Below the pieces are notes generated by a model. The model was not told the origin of the DNA and did no database searches. It saw nothing but the letters and a program-made list of their open reading frames with translations. Shown one piece after another: positions 33,845 through 41,985 of a DNA stretch of 64,000 bases. Every line of letters starts with the position of its first letter. The stretch's first letter is position 1. The stretch comes from JAMOAW01 sp039908535 (GTDB taxonomy: Bacteria; Pseudomonadota; Magnetococcia; Magnetococcales; JADFZT01). The stretch covers positions 1-64,000 of the forward strand of contig JAMOAW010000027.1 in NCBI GenBank assembly GCA_039908535.1, given 5' to 3'. The position numbers and the translations under genes are program-made.

Positions 33845-36522
33845 GTAAAATCGCCTTTTTCAGGAGAGAGAACCGTTTTGGCCAGATATTCGCTTGTTTG
33901 ATGAATCTCCCCCGTGACCTGTTGCAAACTTTCGCCCCATTGTCCAAATTGTTGGAGTAGATCCTGTGTCCTTAAGAGGTGCTCGGTGGTATCCTGCGTT
34001 TGTTGAAGCAAAAATAGGCTTTCCTGCGTGGTTTGCTGAAAAAGGGTACCGGTTTTGTGGATCTCCTCTGAGGTAGCTACCACCTGATGGGTGATTTCGG
34101 TAATCTTTGTTGAAATGGCATTGATGCTGTGATTGACCTGGGCCATCTCTTCGGATGCCGTATGGATCCGTTGCGTGACTTCGCGGGTCTCTTGCGAAAC
34201 CATCTGCATGGTTTCGGTAATGTTTTGAATGGTGTGGCTCTGTTCATCTAAGCTGTTGAGGATGACCTCTGTGGAGAGATCAATTTTTTCAATATGATGA
34301 GCCACTTGCTTGGAGACGGAGGTTGCGTCTGTGGTGTTGTTTTGTATTTCGTGAATTTTAAGGGTAATCATCTGGGTGGCTTGACTGGTTTGCCGGGCCA
34401 GCTCTTTGACTTCGTTGGCGACCACCGCAAACCCTTTGCCCGACTCTCCCGCTCCAGCGGCCTCAATGGAGGCGTTTAAGGCCAGCATATTGGTTTGTTC
34501 GGCGATATCGTTGATGAGTTCAACGACGGTGTCGATCTCTTGGGCCGAGATAGCAAGTTTTTCCATGGATTGGATGCTGATTTTGGCCTGCTGACTGGCT
34601 TGGCGGGCCTCATTTCTGGATGTTTCGCTTTGCTGGCGGACATCGGTTTGGGTGAGAAACATTGTATGGATGGCCGTGGCAACGTCGTGGAGATGGGTAT
34701 CGGATCTTTGGACCGCCTTTTGAACCTGTCCCATGCGGTTATTGCTCTCCTCAGCGGCTTGGGCAACCGAAGAGAGGTTGGAACTGGCTATTTCTGCCGA
34801 ATTGGTAATCTCCTGCATATCTATATGGATGGCTTGGATGGTTTGGGTTAGATTTTTTAATAAAAGAACCATGCGTTCGGTGTGCTGATGGAGAGAAGGG
34901 GGGCTATGTTGGTGGTGTTGGGATGTGCAGATCCATGTCTCAGACATGGCTTGGCTGATCTCATGCAACGAGTGACTGGCCAGTTTTAATTTTTGTGTCA
35001 AGGGGGAGAGGGTTTGGAGTTGGGTATGGGCTTGGTTGCGAATGGCGGCATTTTCTTCGGCAAAGGCATTTGGGGTCGAAAGGGGAGTTGTTATCTCTTT
35101 GTTTACCCATTGACCTGTTGTCCATGCTAAAATGATTCCAATGGCTAAAATAAGCAGAGCCAACCAACCGGCAAAGGTTGTGTTTGGCAACGGCGGCAGC
35201 TCTTGCAGGGTATCTGTAGGTTGTTGTGCCCAGGCCGCAGGAATATCTAATAAAGAGCGAAAGAAAGAGAATGTGGAGGAGATGTCGTCGGGATGGAGAA
35301 GCCTGGAATTGGATTGCTGGGGCATTTTTTGGGCGGCTTGTGTGGCTTTTTCCAAAGCCAAGTAAAGGGCTTCCATGGCCTGTTCAATCTTTTTATGAGA
35401 GGGGGTGGGAATGTTTTTTGTCCATTGGGTAAAACTGTTTTGGTAATCTTGTAACAGTTTATAGAGCTTCTCTTTTTCTGGTTGGGGAGTAAATTGTTTG
35501 GCATCGCTAGGTTGGTCAAAGAGCATATAATTTTGCTCCAAAACGCGTGCGTTTAGATAATCTTTCCATAAATCAGGGACATAGAGCGCGGTGAGCGTGG
35601 TTTCCATCTCTGCAGCCAAACGGTTTAATTCGTCTGGGTTTGTCTCCTCTGTTTTGGAGTTTTGTATAAATATATCAAATGTATTTGTGTAGTCTTGAAA
35701 TGTTTTGGATAACTTTTGTTGTGTGCTTGAAGCCAGTTTGCTCTGGGCTAACTCTTTCATAAAGAGCACTTGCAGACGTTTGAATTCGTCCAAAGCCTCC
35801 TCTTTTTGCAGGAGATAATCCTTCTCCGCTTTGCGCATACGAATAAAGGTGGTTCGAATCTGGGAGATATCCATCTCGTTGAGTTGGGTTTCCAGGTTGG
35901 TCCGGGCTTGCTGCTGTAGGGGGTGGGCTTGGATTTTTGTGCTGGCAAGGAGGGCCTGTTTTAATTGGGTCAAAGCTTGGTCTAATGCCTGGATGCTTGG
36001 GTCATTATTTAATATTTTTAAAAGTTTATCGGTTGCTTGATGGGCTTGGTCGAATAATTCTTGTTGCGGTTGGGTTTGTCTTGGCATCGCAATAGTGGCG
36101 GCGATTTTTAAAAGAAGCCCGTGGAGGGCTAAAAGGGGATCTATGCTGGGGTTGGAAGCCAAGTGGGGTGCCGGAGACGCAATTTTTGGTGTGACCAGAA
36201 GGGGGGCTGGATGGGTGAGTGAGTGGTTATTTGGTTGTGCGGTTTTGGTCTCTGGGCATGGGCTTTGCGGGGGGGGCTTTGGGCATTCTGTCACGGTTGG
36301 ACATTTCGAAACGGTCGCAACAGAGAGTTGCCAAGCGCAATCGTTGGTCTTATCAGTTAAGAGTTGGGCCTGCTTGAGCAGTGTCTGATAACGAGCTGTG
36401 GTTTGGTCTAACAGGCTTTGATAGTACCAAAAACCGCCAGCCACCCATAAAATAAATATACCAAAGGCCAACGCAATTTTAGCTCGAGGGGTCGTAGGAG
36501 AAGATGTTTTGAAATAGTTCAC
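33841..36522 (-). CDS. Methyl-accepting chemotaxis protein
   Basis: 893 residues from the GTG at 36522, which has AAAAGGGC upstream; a TTG at 36555 would add 11. One membrane helix is near the N-terminus (IALAFGIFILWVAGGFWYY) and a second follows the sensor domain (FAGWLALLILAIGIILAW, about residue 450). The periplasmic part is helical with Gln-rich stretches, like a helical-bundle sensor. The cytosolic part has the MCP hairpin tip (EQTNMLALNASIEAAGAGES), in which the usual EAARAGE reads EAAGAGE. No HAMP domain is obvious after the second helix. No cheW or cheA is nearby. It is translationally coupled to hslR. Confidence 0.9.
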   Translation of the reverse strand: MNYFKTSSPTTPRAKIALAFGIFILWVAGGFWYYQSLLDQTTARYQTLLKQAQLLTDKTNDCAWQLSVATVSKCPTVTECPKPPPQSPCPETKTAQPNNHSLTHPAPLLVTPKIASPAPHLASNPSIDPLLALHGLLLKIAATIAMPRQTQPQQELFDQAHQATDKLLKILNNDPSIQALDQALTQLKQALLASTKIQAHPLQQQARTNLETQLNEMDISQIRTTFIRMRKAEKDYLLQKEEALDEFKRLQVLFMKELAQSKLASSTQQKLSKTFQDYTNTFDIFIQNSKTEETNPDELNRLAAEMETTLTALYVPDLWKDYLNARVLEQNYMLFDQPSDAKQFTPQPEKEKLYKLLQDYQNSFTQWTKNIPTPSHKKIEQAMEALYLALEKATQAAQKMPQQSNSRLLHPDDISSTFSFFRSLLDIPAAWAQQPTDTLQELPPLPNTTFAGWLALLILAIGIILAWTTGQWVNKEITTPLSTPNAFAEENAAIRNQAHTQLQTLSPLTQKLKLASHSLHEISQAMSETWICTSQHHQHSPPSLHQHTERMVLLLKNLTQTIQAIHIDMQEITNSAEIASSNLSSVAQAAEESNNRMGQVQKAVQRSDTHLHDVATAIHTMFLTQTDVRQQSETSRNEARQASQQAKISIQSMEKLAISAQEIDTVVELINDIAEQTNMLALNASIEAAGAGESGKGFAVVANEVKELARQTSQATQMITLKIHEIQNNTTDATSVSKQVAHHIEKIDLSTEVILNSLDEQSHTIQNITETMQMVSQETREVTQRIHTASEEMAQVNHSINAISTKITEITHQVVATSEEIHKTGTLFQQTTQESLFLLQQTQDTTEHLLRTQDLLQQFGQWGESLQQVTGEIHQTSEYLAKTVLSPEKGDFT

Positions 36523-36632
36523 AGAATTCAGCCCTTTTAGAAAAATTGGTTGCAACGAAACAGAATGGAGAATACCAATTTTTTAAGCCTTAGAATAGCG
36601 TCAAGAATGCCATAGGATCCTTCATGGGTTTA

Positions 36633-36995
36633 TTATTTTACCTCTTCCACTTCCATTCGTTCAATATCTGCCAGAGTCACCCATCGTCCGTCCAAGGTGA
36701 TAAAACTGCGATTTTGTAAGGCGTTTTTATGGGCGAGGTAGGTGGTTGTCTGATTGGATTGGACGTTGATCACGCGAATTTTGACTTGCTGATGTTCTTC
36801 TTGCCAGTTATTGTAAAAAAACCAACTACTGGTGAGAAGTACGAAGGAAAAGGCTATGGTGAGAGCTATTTTATCGCCACGGCTGCGGGGAGCCCTTGGC
36901 GGTGGGGGCGGTGGCATGGGGCGATTGGCGTGAATGCGGCCTAAAAAATAGATGATCGCTATGACCAAAATAGAGAGGATTAATTTAAACAGCAT
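36633..36995 (-). CDS. Small membrane protein of unknown function
   Basis: About 120 residues from the ATG at 36995 (MLFKLILSILVIAIIYFLG); 37046 is an alternative start. There are two membrane helices (residues 1-20 and about 43-62) separated by a Pro-rich loop (PMPPPPPPRAPRSRGD). The last 55 residues are hydrophilic and end in LADIERMEVEEVK. I do not recognise the family. It stands alone between the chemoreceptor and the coiled-coil gene. Confidence 0.55.
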   Translation of the reverse strand: MLFKLILSILVIAIIYFLGRIHANRPMPPPPPPRAPRSRGDKIALTIAFSFVLLTSSWFFYNNWQEEHQQVKIRVINVQSNQTTTYLAHKNALQNRSFITLDGRWVTLADIERMEVEEVK

Positions 36996-37221
36996 GATTT
37001 TCCATGAGTCATCGTTGTTTCTAGCCGATAAGGATAACATCCCCAAAAATGGACTAGGTTATGAAATATACTATTCCAGGTCTAAATTGACACGATGGAA
37101 GCCAGTTGGCAAGGGTTGAGAGGCCTTTTAGTCGAGTGGTCTTTTTTTTATGGCTATTCTTGATGGTATAATGGACAATTATGTTCGGATGATTGGGTTG
37201 TTATGATGAAAGGAGGATGAA

Positions 37222-37716
37222 ATGACATTACAACAAGGGGATCTTGACCAAATTGTTCAATATATTAAACCGCAATTTATCCTCTGGATGTCAGATCGGG
37301 TGTTGGAAAAACCCCATGAACTTTATGAAATTGAATGGCGTGAGCGCATTATTCGGGTTGAGGAGGCGTTAAAACATCAGCGTGAATTGATGCAGCAGGG
37401 GTTCGCAATGATGGGAAAACAGTTGGAACTGGAGGATAAACGGTTAGAGCAGGTGGATAAACGGTTAGAGCAGGTGGATAAACGGTTAGCTTTGCTACAA
37501 TCTGAGATGGATAAACGGTTAGAGCAGGTGGATAAACGGTTAGCTTTGCTACAGTCTGAGATGGATAAACGGTTTGAGCAGGTGGATAAACGGTTTGAGC
37601 AGGTGGATAAACGGTTAGTTTTGCTACAATCTGAGATGGATAAACGGTTTGAGCAGGTGGATAAACGGTTAGTTTTGCTACAATCTGAGATGGATAAACG
37701 GTTCATAAACGTTTAG
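37222..37716 (+). pseudogene. Coiled-coil repeat protein with frameshifted membrane anchor
   Basis: The open frame gives 164 residues: an N-terminal region (DLDQIVQYIKPQFILWMSDR), then repeats of a 7-residue unit (DKRLEQV) and an 11-residue unit (DKRLALLQSEM), both coiled-coil periods. It ends abruptly at MDKRFINV. In another frame the DNA continues at once from the same repeat as HKRLEFLTQRIDRFMIWSF and a membrane helix (ITLALSGIVITALKIL), stopping at 37817. The simplest reading is a deletion between repeat copies that broke the frame. AAAGGAGG before the ATG shows translation is still possible. A read error in the repeat is the alternative. Confidence 0.75.
37438..37700 (+). repeat. 21-bp and 33-bp tandem coding repeats
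   Basis: Units GATAAACGGTTAGAGCAGGTG-type (21 bp) and a 33-bp unit holding GCTTTGCTACAATCTGAGATG-like sequence alternate about ten times with few differences. Each codes for one coiled-coil period, and high identity favours length change by recombination. Confidence 0.85.
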
Positions 37717-37845
37717 AGTTTCTTACGCAACGGATTGATCGTTTTATGATTTGGTCCTTTGGTATAACGCTCGCTTTGTCGGGTATCGTCATCACAGCAC
37801 TAAAAATTTTAAGATAATATTTTTTGAAATCTTTTATCGTTGGAT

Positions 37846-38337
37846 ATGTATATGAATGTCAATTGGCAAGGGGTGAGTGGTTCTGAAATGCAAACCGAGT
37901 CGATTGCGTCTCGGTTGGCGCAGGTGGCTCGAGTGGGGTTGGTGGTGGCGTTGGAGGGGGATTTGGGGGCGGGGAAAACCGTCTTTGCCCGTGGGTTTGT
38001 GCATGGCATGGGGGTGGCGGATCCCTATGTCACCAGTCCGACATTTACCTTGCTCAATCCCTATTTGGAAGGCAAAATGCCCGTCTACCACTTCGATTTT
38101 TATCGGCTAGAATCCCCCGAAGAGTTGATTCAGATCGGGGCAGAGGGGTATTTGGGCACCGATGGGGTGGCCTTAGTGGAATGGCCAAGTCGGGCTGGAG
38201 ATTGGATTCCTGCAGATCATCTGCGGGTGGTCTTGACATTTCGGGATGAGGAGCCTGACAAACGTTGGATCGAATTTCGGGCAACTGGCGGGCATAGCAA
38301 TATGATTTTGGCCGATTTTTGCCATTTGGAGGCATAG
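37846..38337 (+). CDS. tsaE: tRNA N6-threonylcarbamoyladenosine synthesis ATPase TsaE
   Basis: 163 residues. P-loop GDLGAGKTVFARGF and the downstream TSPTFTLLNPY and HFDFYRLESPEEL segments are the TsaE signature. With TsaB, TsaC and TsaD it makes the t6A modification of ANN-decoding tRNAs. ATG at 37846 or 37852 is likely; no clear ribosome site is seen. It leads the tsaE-amgK-murU group, with the next gene 2 bp after its stop, an arrangement common in alphaproteobacteria and pseudomonads. Confidence 0.92.
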   Translation: MYMNVNWQGVSGSEMQTESIASRLAQVARVGLVVALEGDLGAGKTVFARGFVHGMGVADPYVTSPTFTLLNPYLEGKMPVYHFDFYRLESPEELIQIGAEGYLGTDGVALVEWPSRAGDWIPADHLRVVLTFRDEEPDKRWIEFRATGGHSNMILADFCHLEA

Positions 38338-38339
38338 AG

Positions 38340-39350
38340 ATGAAGGATCAACCCCCCTCTTTATTAAAACCAGAGGCTTGGCGTTTTCTGCTGGAGATCC
38401 TTGGGACCGATATAACCGTGGCACGCGCCTCTGAGGATGCCTCGTTTCGGAGTTATTATCGGGTTAGAATTCATGGTGGGAACTCTTTTATTTTAATGGA
38501 TGCCCCACCAACTCATGAAGATGTCCGACCTTTTGTGGATATTGGCCGTTTTTTGTTTGAGCATGGGGTAAGTGTCCCCAAAATTTTAGCACAAAACGTG
38601 GAAACTGGTCATCTTTTATTGGAAGATTTTGGTGATCAGACCTTTTTAAAAGCCTTGGCTGCGGGAGTCGAGGCCGAGGGGTTGTATCGACGGGCTGTGG
38701 AAACCCTGGTCACCCTGCAGGCGACTCCATGGGACCACACCTGTTTAGCCCACTCCCGTCCCTATGATCGAGAATTATTGCATAGAGAATTGGCATTGTT
38801 TACCGATTGGTATGTGGAAGGGATTCTCAAGCGGCCCATCTCCCCTTCGGATCGGCAGCAGTTTGAGATGGTTTTTGCCGTGTTAATGGAGAATATTTTA
38901 GCTCAACCGGTCTGCTTGGTGCATCGGGATTATCACAGCCGCAATCTGATGTGGTGTGCGGGAGAGCGGGTTGGGGTGTTGGATTTTCAAGATGCGGTGA
39001 TGGGACCGGTGACCTATGATTTAGCCAGTCTGTTGCGGGATTGTTATGTGGCTTGGGAGGCCCCTTTTCGCAAAAGAGTGCAGAGGTATTGGTTGGAACA
39101 TGCCCAGGATCCCTGGCACTATGGCCAGGATTGGTCTCGATTTGAGAAAGATTTTGATTGGATGGCCCTGCAGCGCAATCTTAAAGCGGTGGGAATTTTT
39201 GGCCGTCTCTCGTTGCGGGATGGCAAACATGGTTATTTGGCCGACATTCCCCGCACTCTGGGGTATGTCTGGGAGGTTTTACCCCGTTATCCGCAGTTAG
39301 AGCCGTTGCACGATCTGTTACAACGGTATATAGCGAGAGTAGAAGCATGA
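38340..39350 (+). CDS. amgK: Anomeric MurNAc/GlcNAc kinase (AmgK-like phosphotransferase)
   Basis: 336 residues from the ATG at 38340 with GGAGG just upstream inside tsaE. Aminoglycoside-phosphotransferase fold with catalytic loop LVHRDYHSRNLMW and metal site VLDFQDAVMGP. AmgK phosphorylates the anomeric carbon of MurNAc, and MurU (next gene) turns the product into UDP-MurNAc, bypassing de novo synthesis. The pairing with murU and the ATGA overlap support the assignment over other kinases in this fold. Confidence 0.88.
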   Translation: MKDQPPSLLKPEAWRFLLEILGTDITVARASEDASFRSYYRVRIHGGNSFILMDAPPTHEDVRPFVDIGRFLFEHGVSVPKILAQNVETGHLLLEDFGDQTFLKALAAGVEAEGLYRRAVETLVTLQATPWDHTCLAHSRPYDRELLHRELALFTDWYVEGILKRPISPSDRQQFEMVFAVLMENILAQPVCLVHRDYHSRNLMWCAGERVGVLDFQDAVMGPVTYDLASLLRDCYVAWEAPFRKRVQRYWLEHAQDPWHYGQDWSRFEKDFDWMALQRNLKAVGIFGRLSLRDGKHGYLADIPRTLGYVWEVLPRYPQLEPLHDLLQRYIARVEA

Positions 39351-40048
39351 ATGTGATGATTTTAGCCGCTGGACGGGGGGAACGTCTGCGCCCGTTGACC
39401 GATCTTTTACCCAAACCCTTGGTTGAGGTGGCGGGTCTGCCTGTCATTGAACATACTTTGCGTCGTTTGACCACTCTTGGTGTGGATTTGGTGGTGATCA
39501 ATGTCTGCTATTTGGCGGATAAAATGATAGAGTATATTGGCGATGGTTCGGCTTGGGGGCTTCGGGTGGTCTGGTCGCGGGAGCAGAGGCTTTTGGAAAC
39601 CGGAGGTGGGGTGCGCCAGGCCTTGGGGCTATTGGGGTCGGAACCTTTTTTGGTGATCAATGGCGATGTGTTATGGGATTTGAATTTAAAGCTTTTTTTA
39701 GCTCAATTTGATGGGGAACGCATGGATGGATTGTTGGGGCTGGTGGCCAATCCGGTTTGGAAAAAGGGGGATTTTGTCTTAAATCAAGAGGGGCGTTTGG
39801 CTCGGTATAGGGGGGAAGGGGTGGGGTGGACCTATTCGGGAATTCAAATTTTGACGCCTAACATGTTTGCCTCACATACCCAAGAGGCATTTTCGTTAAA
39901 TGCGCTTTATGATACCAGTCTCTTGATGGGGCGATTGTATGGTTCGGTGTTGACAGGATTTTGGTCGGATATCGGTCAGTTGGATCGGTTGGAGCAGGCT
40001 CGAAAAGAGTGGCCAGAGTATCAACGGGAGTTTACCTCTAATGGATGA
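39347..40048 (+). CDS. murU: N-acetylmuramate alpha-1-phosphate uridylyltransferase MurU
   Basis: 233-residue nucleotidyltransferase. N-terminal MILAAGRGERLRPLTDLLPK is the sugar-nucleotide transferase signature; VINGDVLWDLNL carries the metal-binding Asp. It makes UDP-MurNAc from MurNAc-1-phosphate. It overlaps amgK at ATGA and overlaps the purB frame by a few bases. Confidence 0.9.
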   Translation: MNVMILAAGRGERLRPLTDLLPKPLVEVAGLPVIEHTLRRLTTLGVDLVVINVCYLADKMIEYIGDGSAWGLRVVWSREQRLLETGGGVRQALGLLGSEPFLVINGDVLWDLNLKLFLAQFDGERMDGLLGLVANPVWKKGDFVLNQEGRLARYRGEGVGWTYSGIQILTPNMFASHTQEAFSLNALYDTSLLMGRLYGSVLTGFWSDIGQLDRLEQARKEWPEYQREFTSNG

Positions 40049-41351
40049 CGTTGGAAAAAGAATGGATATGCACAAATTGCAAGCTCTTTCGCCTTTGGAC
40101 GGACGCTACCAAGATAAGGTGGCAAAACTGGCCCCGATTTTTTCTGAATTTGGTTTGATTCATCGCCGGTTATGCATCGAAATGGGTTGGTTGGTGGCCT
40201 TGGCTGAGGAATCGGGAGTACCAGAGCTCAAACCCTTTGCGCCCCACATATTGGCTTTTTTAGAAAATATGGTGGAGAATTTTTCCAATGCCGATGCCCA
40301 ACGTATCAAAGATATCGAAAAGATCACCAATCACGACGTCAAAGCAGTCGAATATTTTATCAAAGAAAAAACCCATTCTGTTTTAGGGGAAACGGCTTCT
40401 GAATTTATCCATTTTGCCTGTACTTCCGAAGATATCAATAATTTGGCCCATGGGTTAATGTTATTGGACGGTCGGCAAGGGGTTATTTTGCCCGCCATGG
40501 ATCGCCTGATAGAGGCTATTTCCCAATTGGCGTTAGAACACAAAGATCAACCCATGTTGGCCCGCACCCATGGGCAAACCGCCTCGCCGACCACGGTGGG
40601 CAAGGAGATGGCCAATGTGGTCCATCGTTTACGAGGCGTGCGGGATCAAGTGGCCAACATCCCTATTTATGGTAAAATGAATGGTGCGGTGGGCAATTAT
40701 AATGCCCATCAGGTGAGCTGTCCCGAAGTGGACTGGGTGGCCTTTTCCAAAGCCTTTGTGGAGGGGTTGGGGTTGACCTTTCAACCGTTGACCACCCAAA
40801 TTGAACCCCATGACGGCATGGCGGAATTGTTTTATGCTTTGGCGCGCTTTAATACCATTTTGTTGGATTTTTGTCGGGATATTTGGGGATATATCTCGTT
40901 GGCCTATTTTAAGCAGAAGACCAAGGCGGGAGAGGTGGGCTCTTCGACGATGCCCCATAAGGTGAATCCCATTGATTTTGAAAACGCCGAAGGCAATTTG
41001 GGCTTGGCCAACGCCCTGTTGATCCATTTGGCGGAAAAGCTCCCTATTTCTCGTTTTCAGCGTGACCTATCCGATTCAACGGTGTTGCGCAATATGGGGG
41101 TGGCTTTGGGGTATGCTCTGTTGGCTTATGTTTCGGTTGGGCGCGGAATTGACAAATTGCAGGTCAATCCTCTCCGTTTGGAGGCCGATTTGGAGTCTGC
41201 TTGGGAGGTGCTGGCCGAACCCATTCAGATGGTGATGCGTCGCTATGGAGTGGAAAAACCCTATGAGCGGCTCAAAGAGTTAACCCGTGGCAAAGAAGTC
41301 ACCCAGGAGTCTTTGGCAAATTCAAGAAAAATTATTGACGTTGACCCCTAG
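40041..41351 (+). CDS. purB: Adenylosuccinate lyase with frameshifted C-terminus
   Basis: 436 residues of an E. coli-type PurB, which acts twice in purine synthesis (SAICAR and adenylosuccinate cleavage). SPLDGRYQDKV, TSEDINNLAHGLML, ARTHGQTASPTTVGKEMANV and the lyase signature GSSTMPHKVNPIDFEN are intact. After LTRGKEVTQESLAN the frame runs into ANSRKIIDVDP and stops. The expected ending (LLTLTPREYIGLAQVLTQRA) is present in the +1 frame up to a stop at 41401. About ten codons also seem missing at the junction, so a small frame-breaking deletion is likely. Active-site residues lie before the break. Starts at 40041 or 40062 are possible. Confidence 0.9.
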   Translation: MDDVGKRMDMHKLQALSPLDGRYQDKVAKLAPIFSEFGLIHRRLCIEMGWLVALAEESGVPELKPFAPHILAFLENMVENFSNADAQRIKDIEKITNHDVKAVEYFIKEKTHSVLGETASEFIHFACTSEDINNLAHGLMLLDGRQGVILPAMDRLIEAISQLALEHKDQPMLARTHGQTASPTTVGKEMANVVHRLRGVRDQVANIPIYGKMNGAVGNYNAHQVSCPEVDWVAFSKAFVEGLGLTFQPLTTQIEPHDGMAELFYALARFNTILLDFCRDIWGYISLAYFKQKTKAGEVGSSTMPHKVNPIDFENAEGNLGLANALLIHLAEKLPISRFQRDLSDSTVLRNMGVALGYALLAYVSVGRGIDKLQVNPLRLEADLESAWEVLAEPIQMVMRRYGVEKPYERLKELTRGKEVTQESLANSRKIIDVDP

Positions 41352-41426
41352 AGAATATATCGGACTCGCTCAGGTGTTAACCCAAAGGGCAGTTGAAAAA
41401 TAATTGAGAGCAGGATCTCCTTCGGG

Positions 41427-41566
41427 GTACCTTGGGGGGGCGGAGAACCGCCCCCCAATCCCCCCCACCCTTTTTTTTTAATTCTTAAAAAAAAGAGGGG
41501 GTCTGGGGGATTCATCCCCCAGGGTTTTGCGTTTGATCTTTTGCCCGGAAGGGCATCATGTTCTAA
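41427..41566 (+). repeat. Full palindromic cassette copy between convergent genes
   Basis: All parts are present in consensus order, ending GCCCGGAAGGGCATCATGTTC-like at 9 bp from the response-regulator stop codon. Convergent purB and response-regulator genes flank it. Confidence 0.88.
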
Positions 41567-41574
41567 CTGTCCTG

Positions 41575-41985
41575 TTAAGGGGTCTCTGCGGGGATCAGGT
41601 GGTATTCCCGCAGTTTGGCTAATAAATGGCTGCGTATGATCGGTTTGGTTATATAATCGGTGCATCCTCCTTTGAAGAAGGCCTCCACCACCTGTTTTTC
41701 GGTATCTAGGGCACTGACGATAAAGATGCTCGTCTCTTTGGAACCGGAGTACCCTTTCTCTTTTTCAAAGGCACGCATGGCAAACAGTGCCTCTTGGCCA
41801 TTCATGATAGGCATCATAATATCTAATAAAACAAGCTGATAAGGGGTTTTATCTTCTATGGCTAATTGAAAAATTTCGAGGGCTTCTCGACCATCTTTGG
41901 CAAAGTCATACTCTCCGAAAGGGGCCATGATTTGTGCTAGAACCTGTCTGTTGTTTTTTTCATCATCGACGATTAATATTTTCAT
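41575..41985 (-). CDS. Single-domain response regulator
   Basis: 136 residues consisting of one receiver domain. The acidic pair is in ILIVDDEKNN, the phospho-acceptor Asp in LVLLDIMMPIMNG, the Ser switch in IVSALD and the Lys in DYITKPI. There is no output domain, so it may work like CheY or as a phosphate relay for the hybrid kinase whose stop codon it overlaps (ATGA). All active residues are intact. Confidence 0.92.
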   Translation of the reverse strand: MKILIVDDEKNNRQVLAQIMAPFGEYDFAKDGREALEIFQLAIEDKTPYQLVLLDIMMPIMNGQEALFAMRAFEKEKGYSGSKETSIFIVSALDTEKQVVEAFFKGGCTDYITKPIIRSHLLAKLREYHLIPAETP

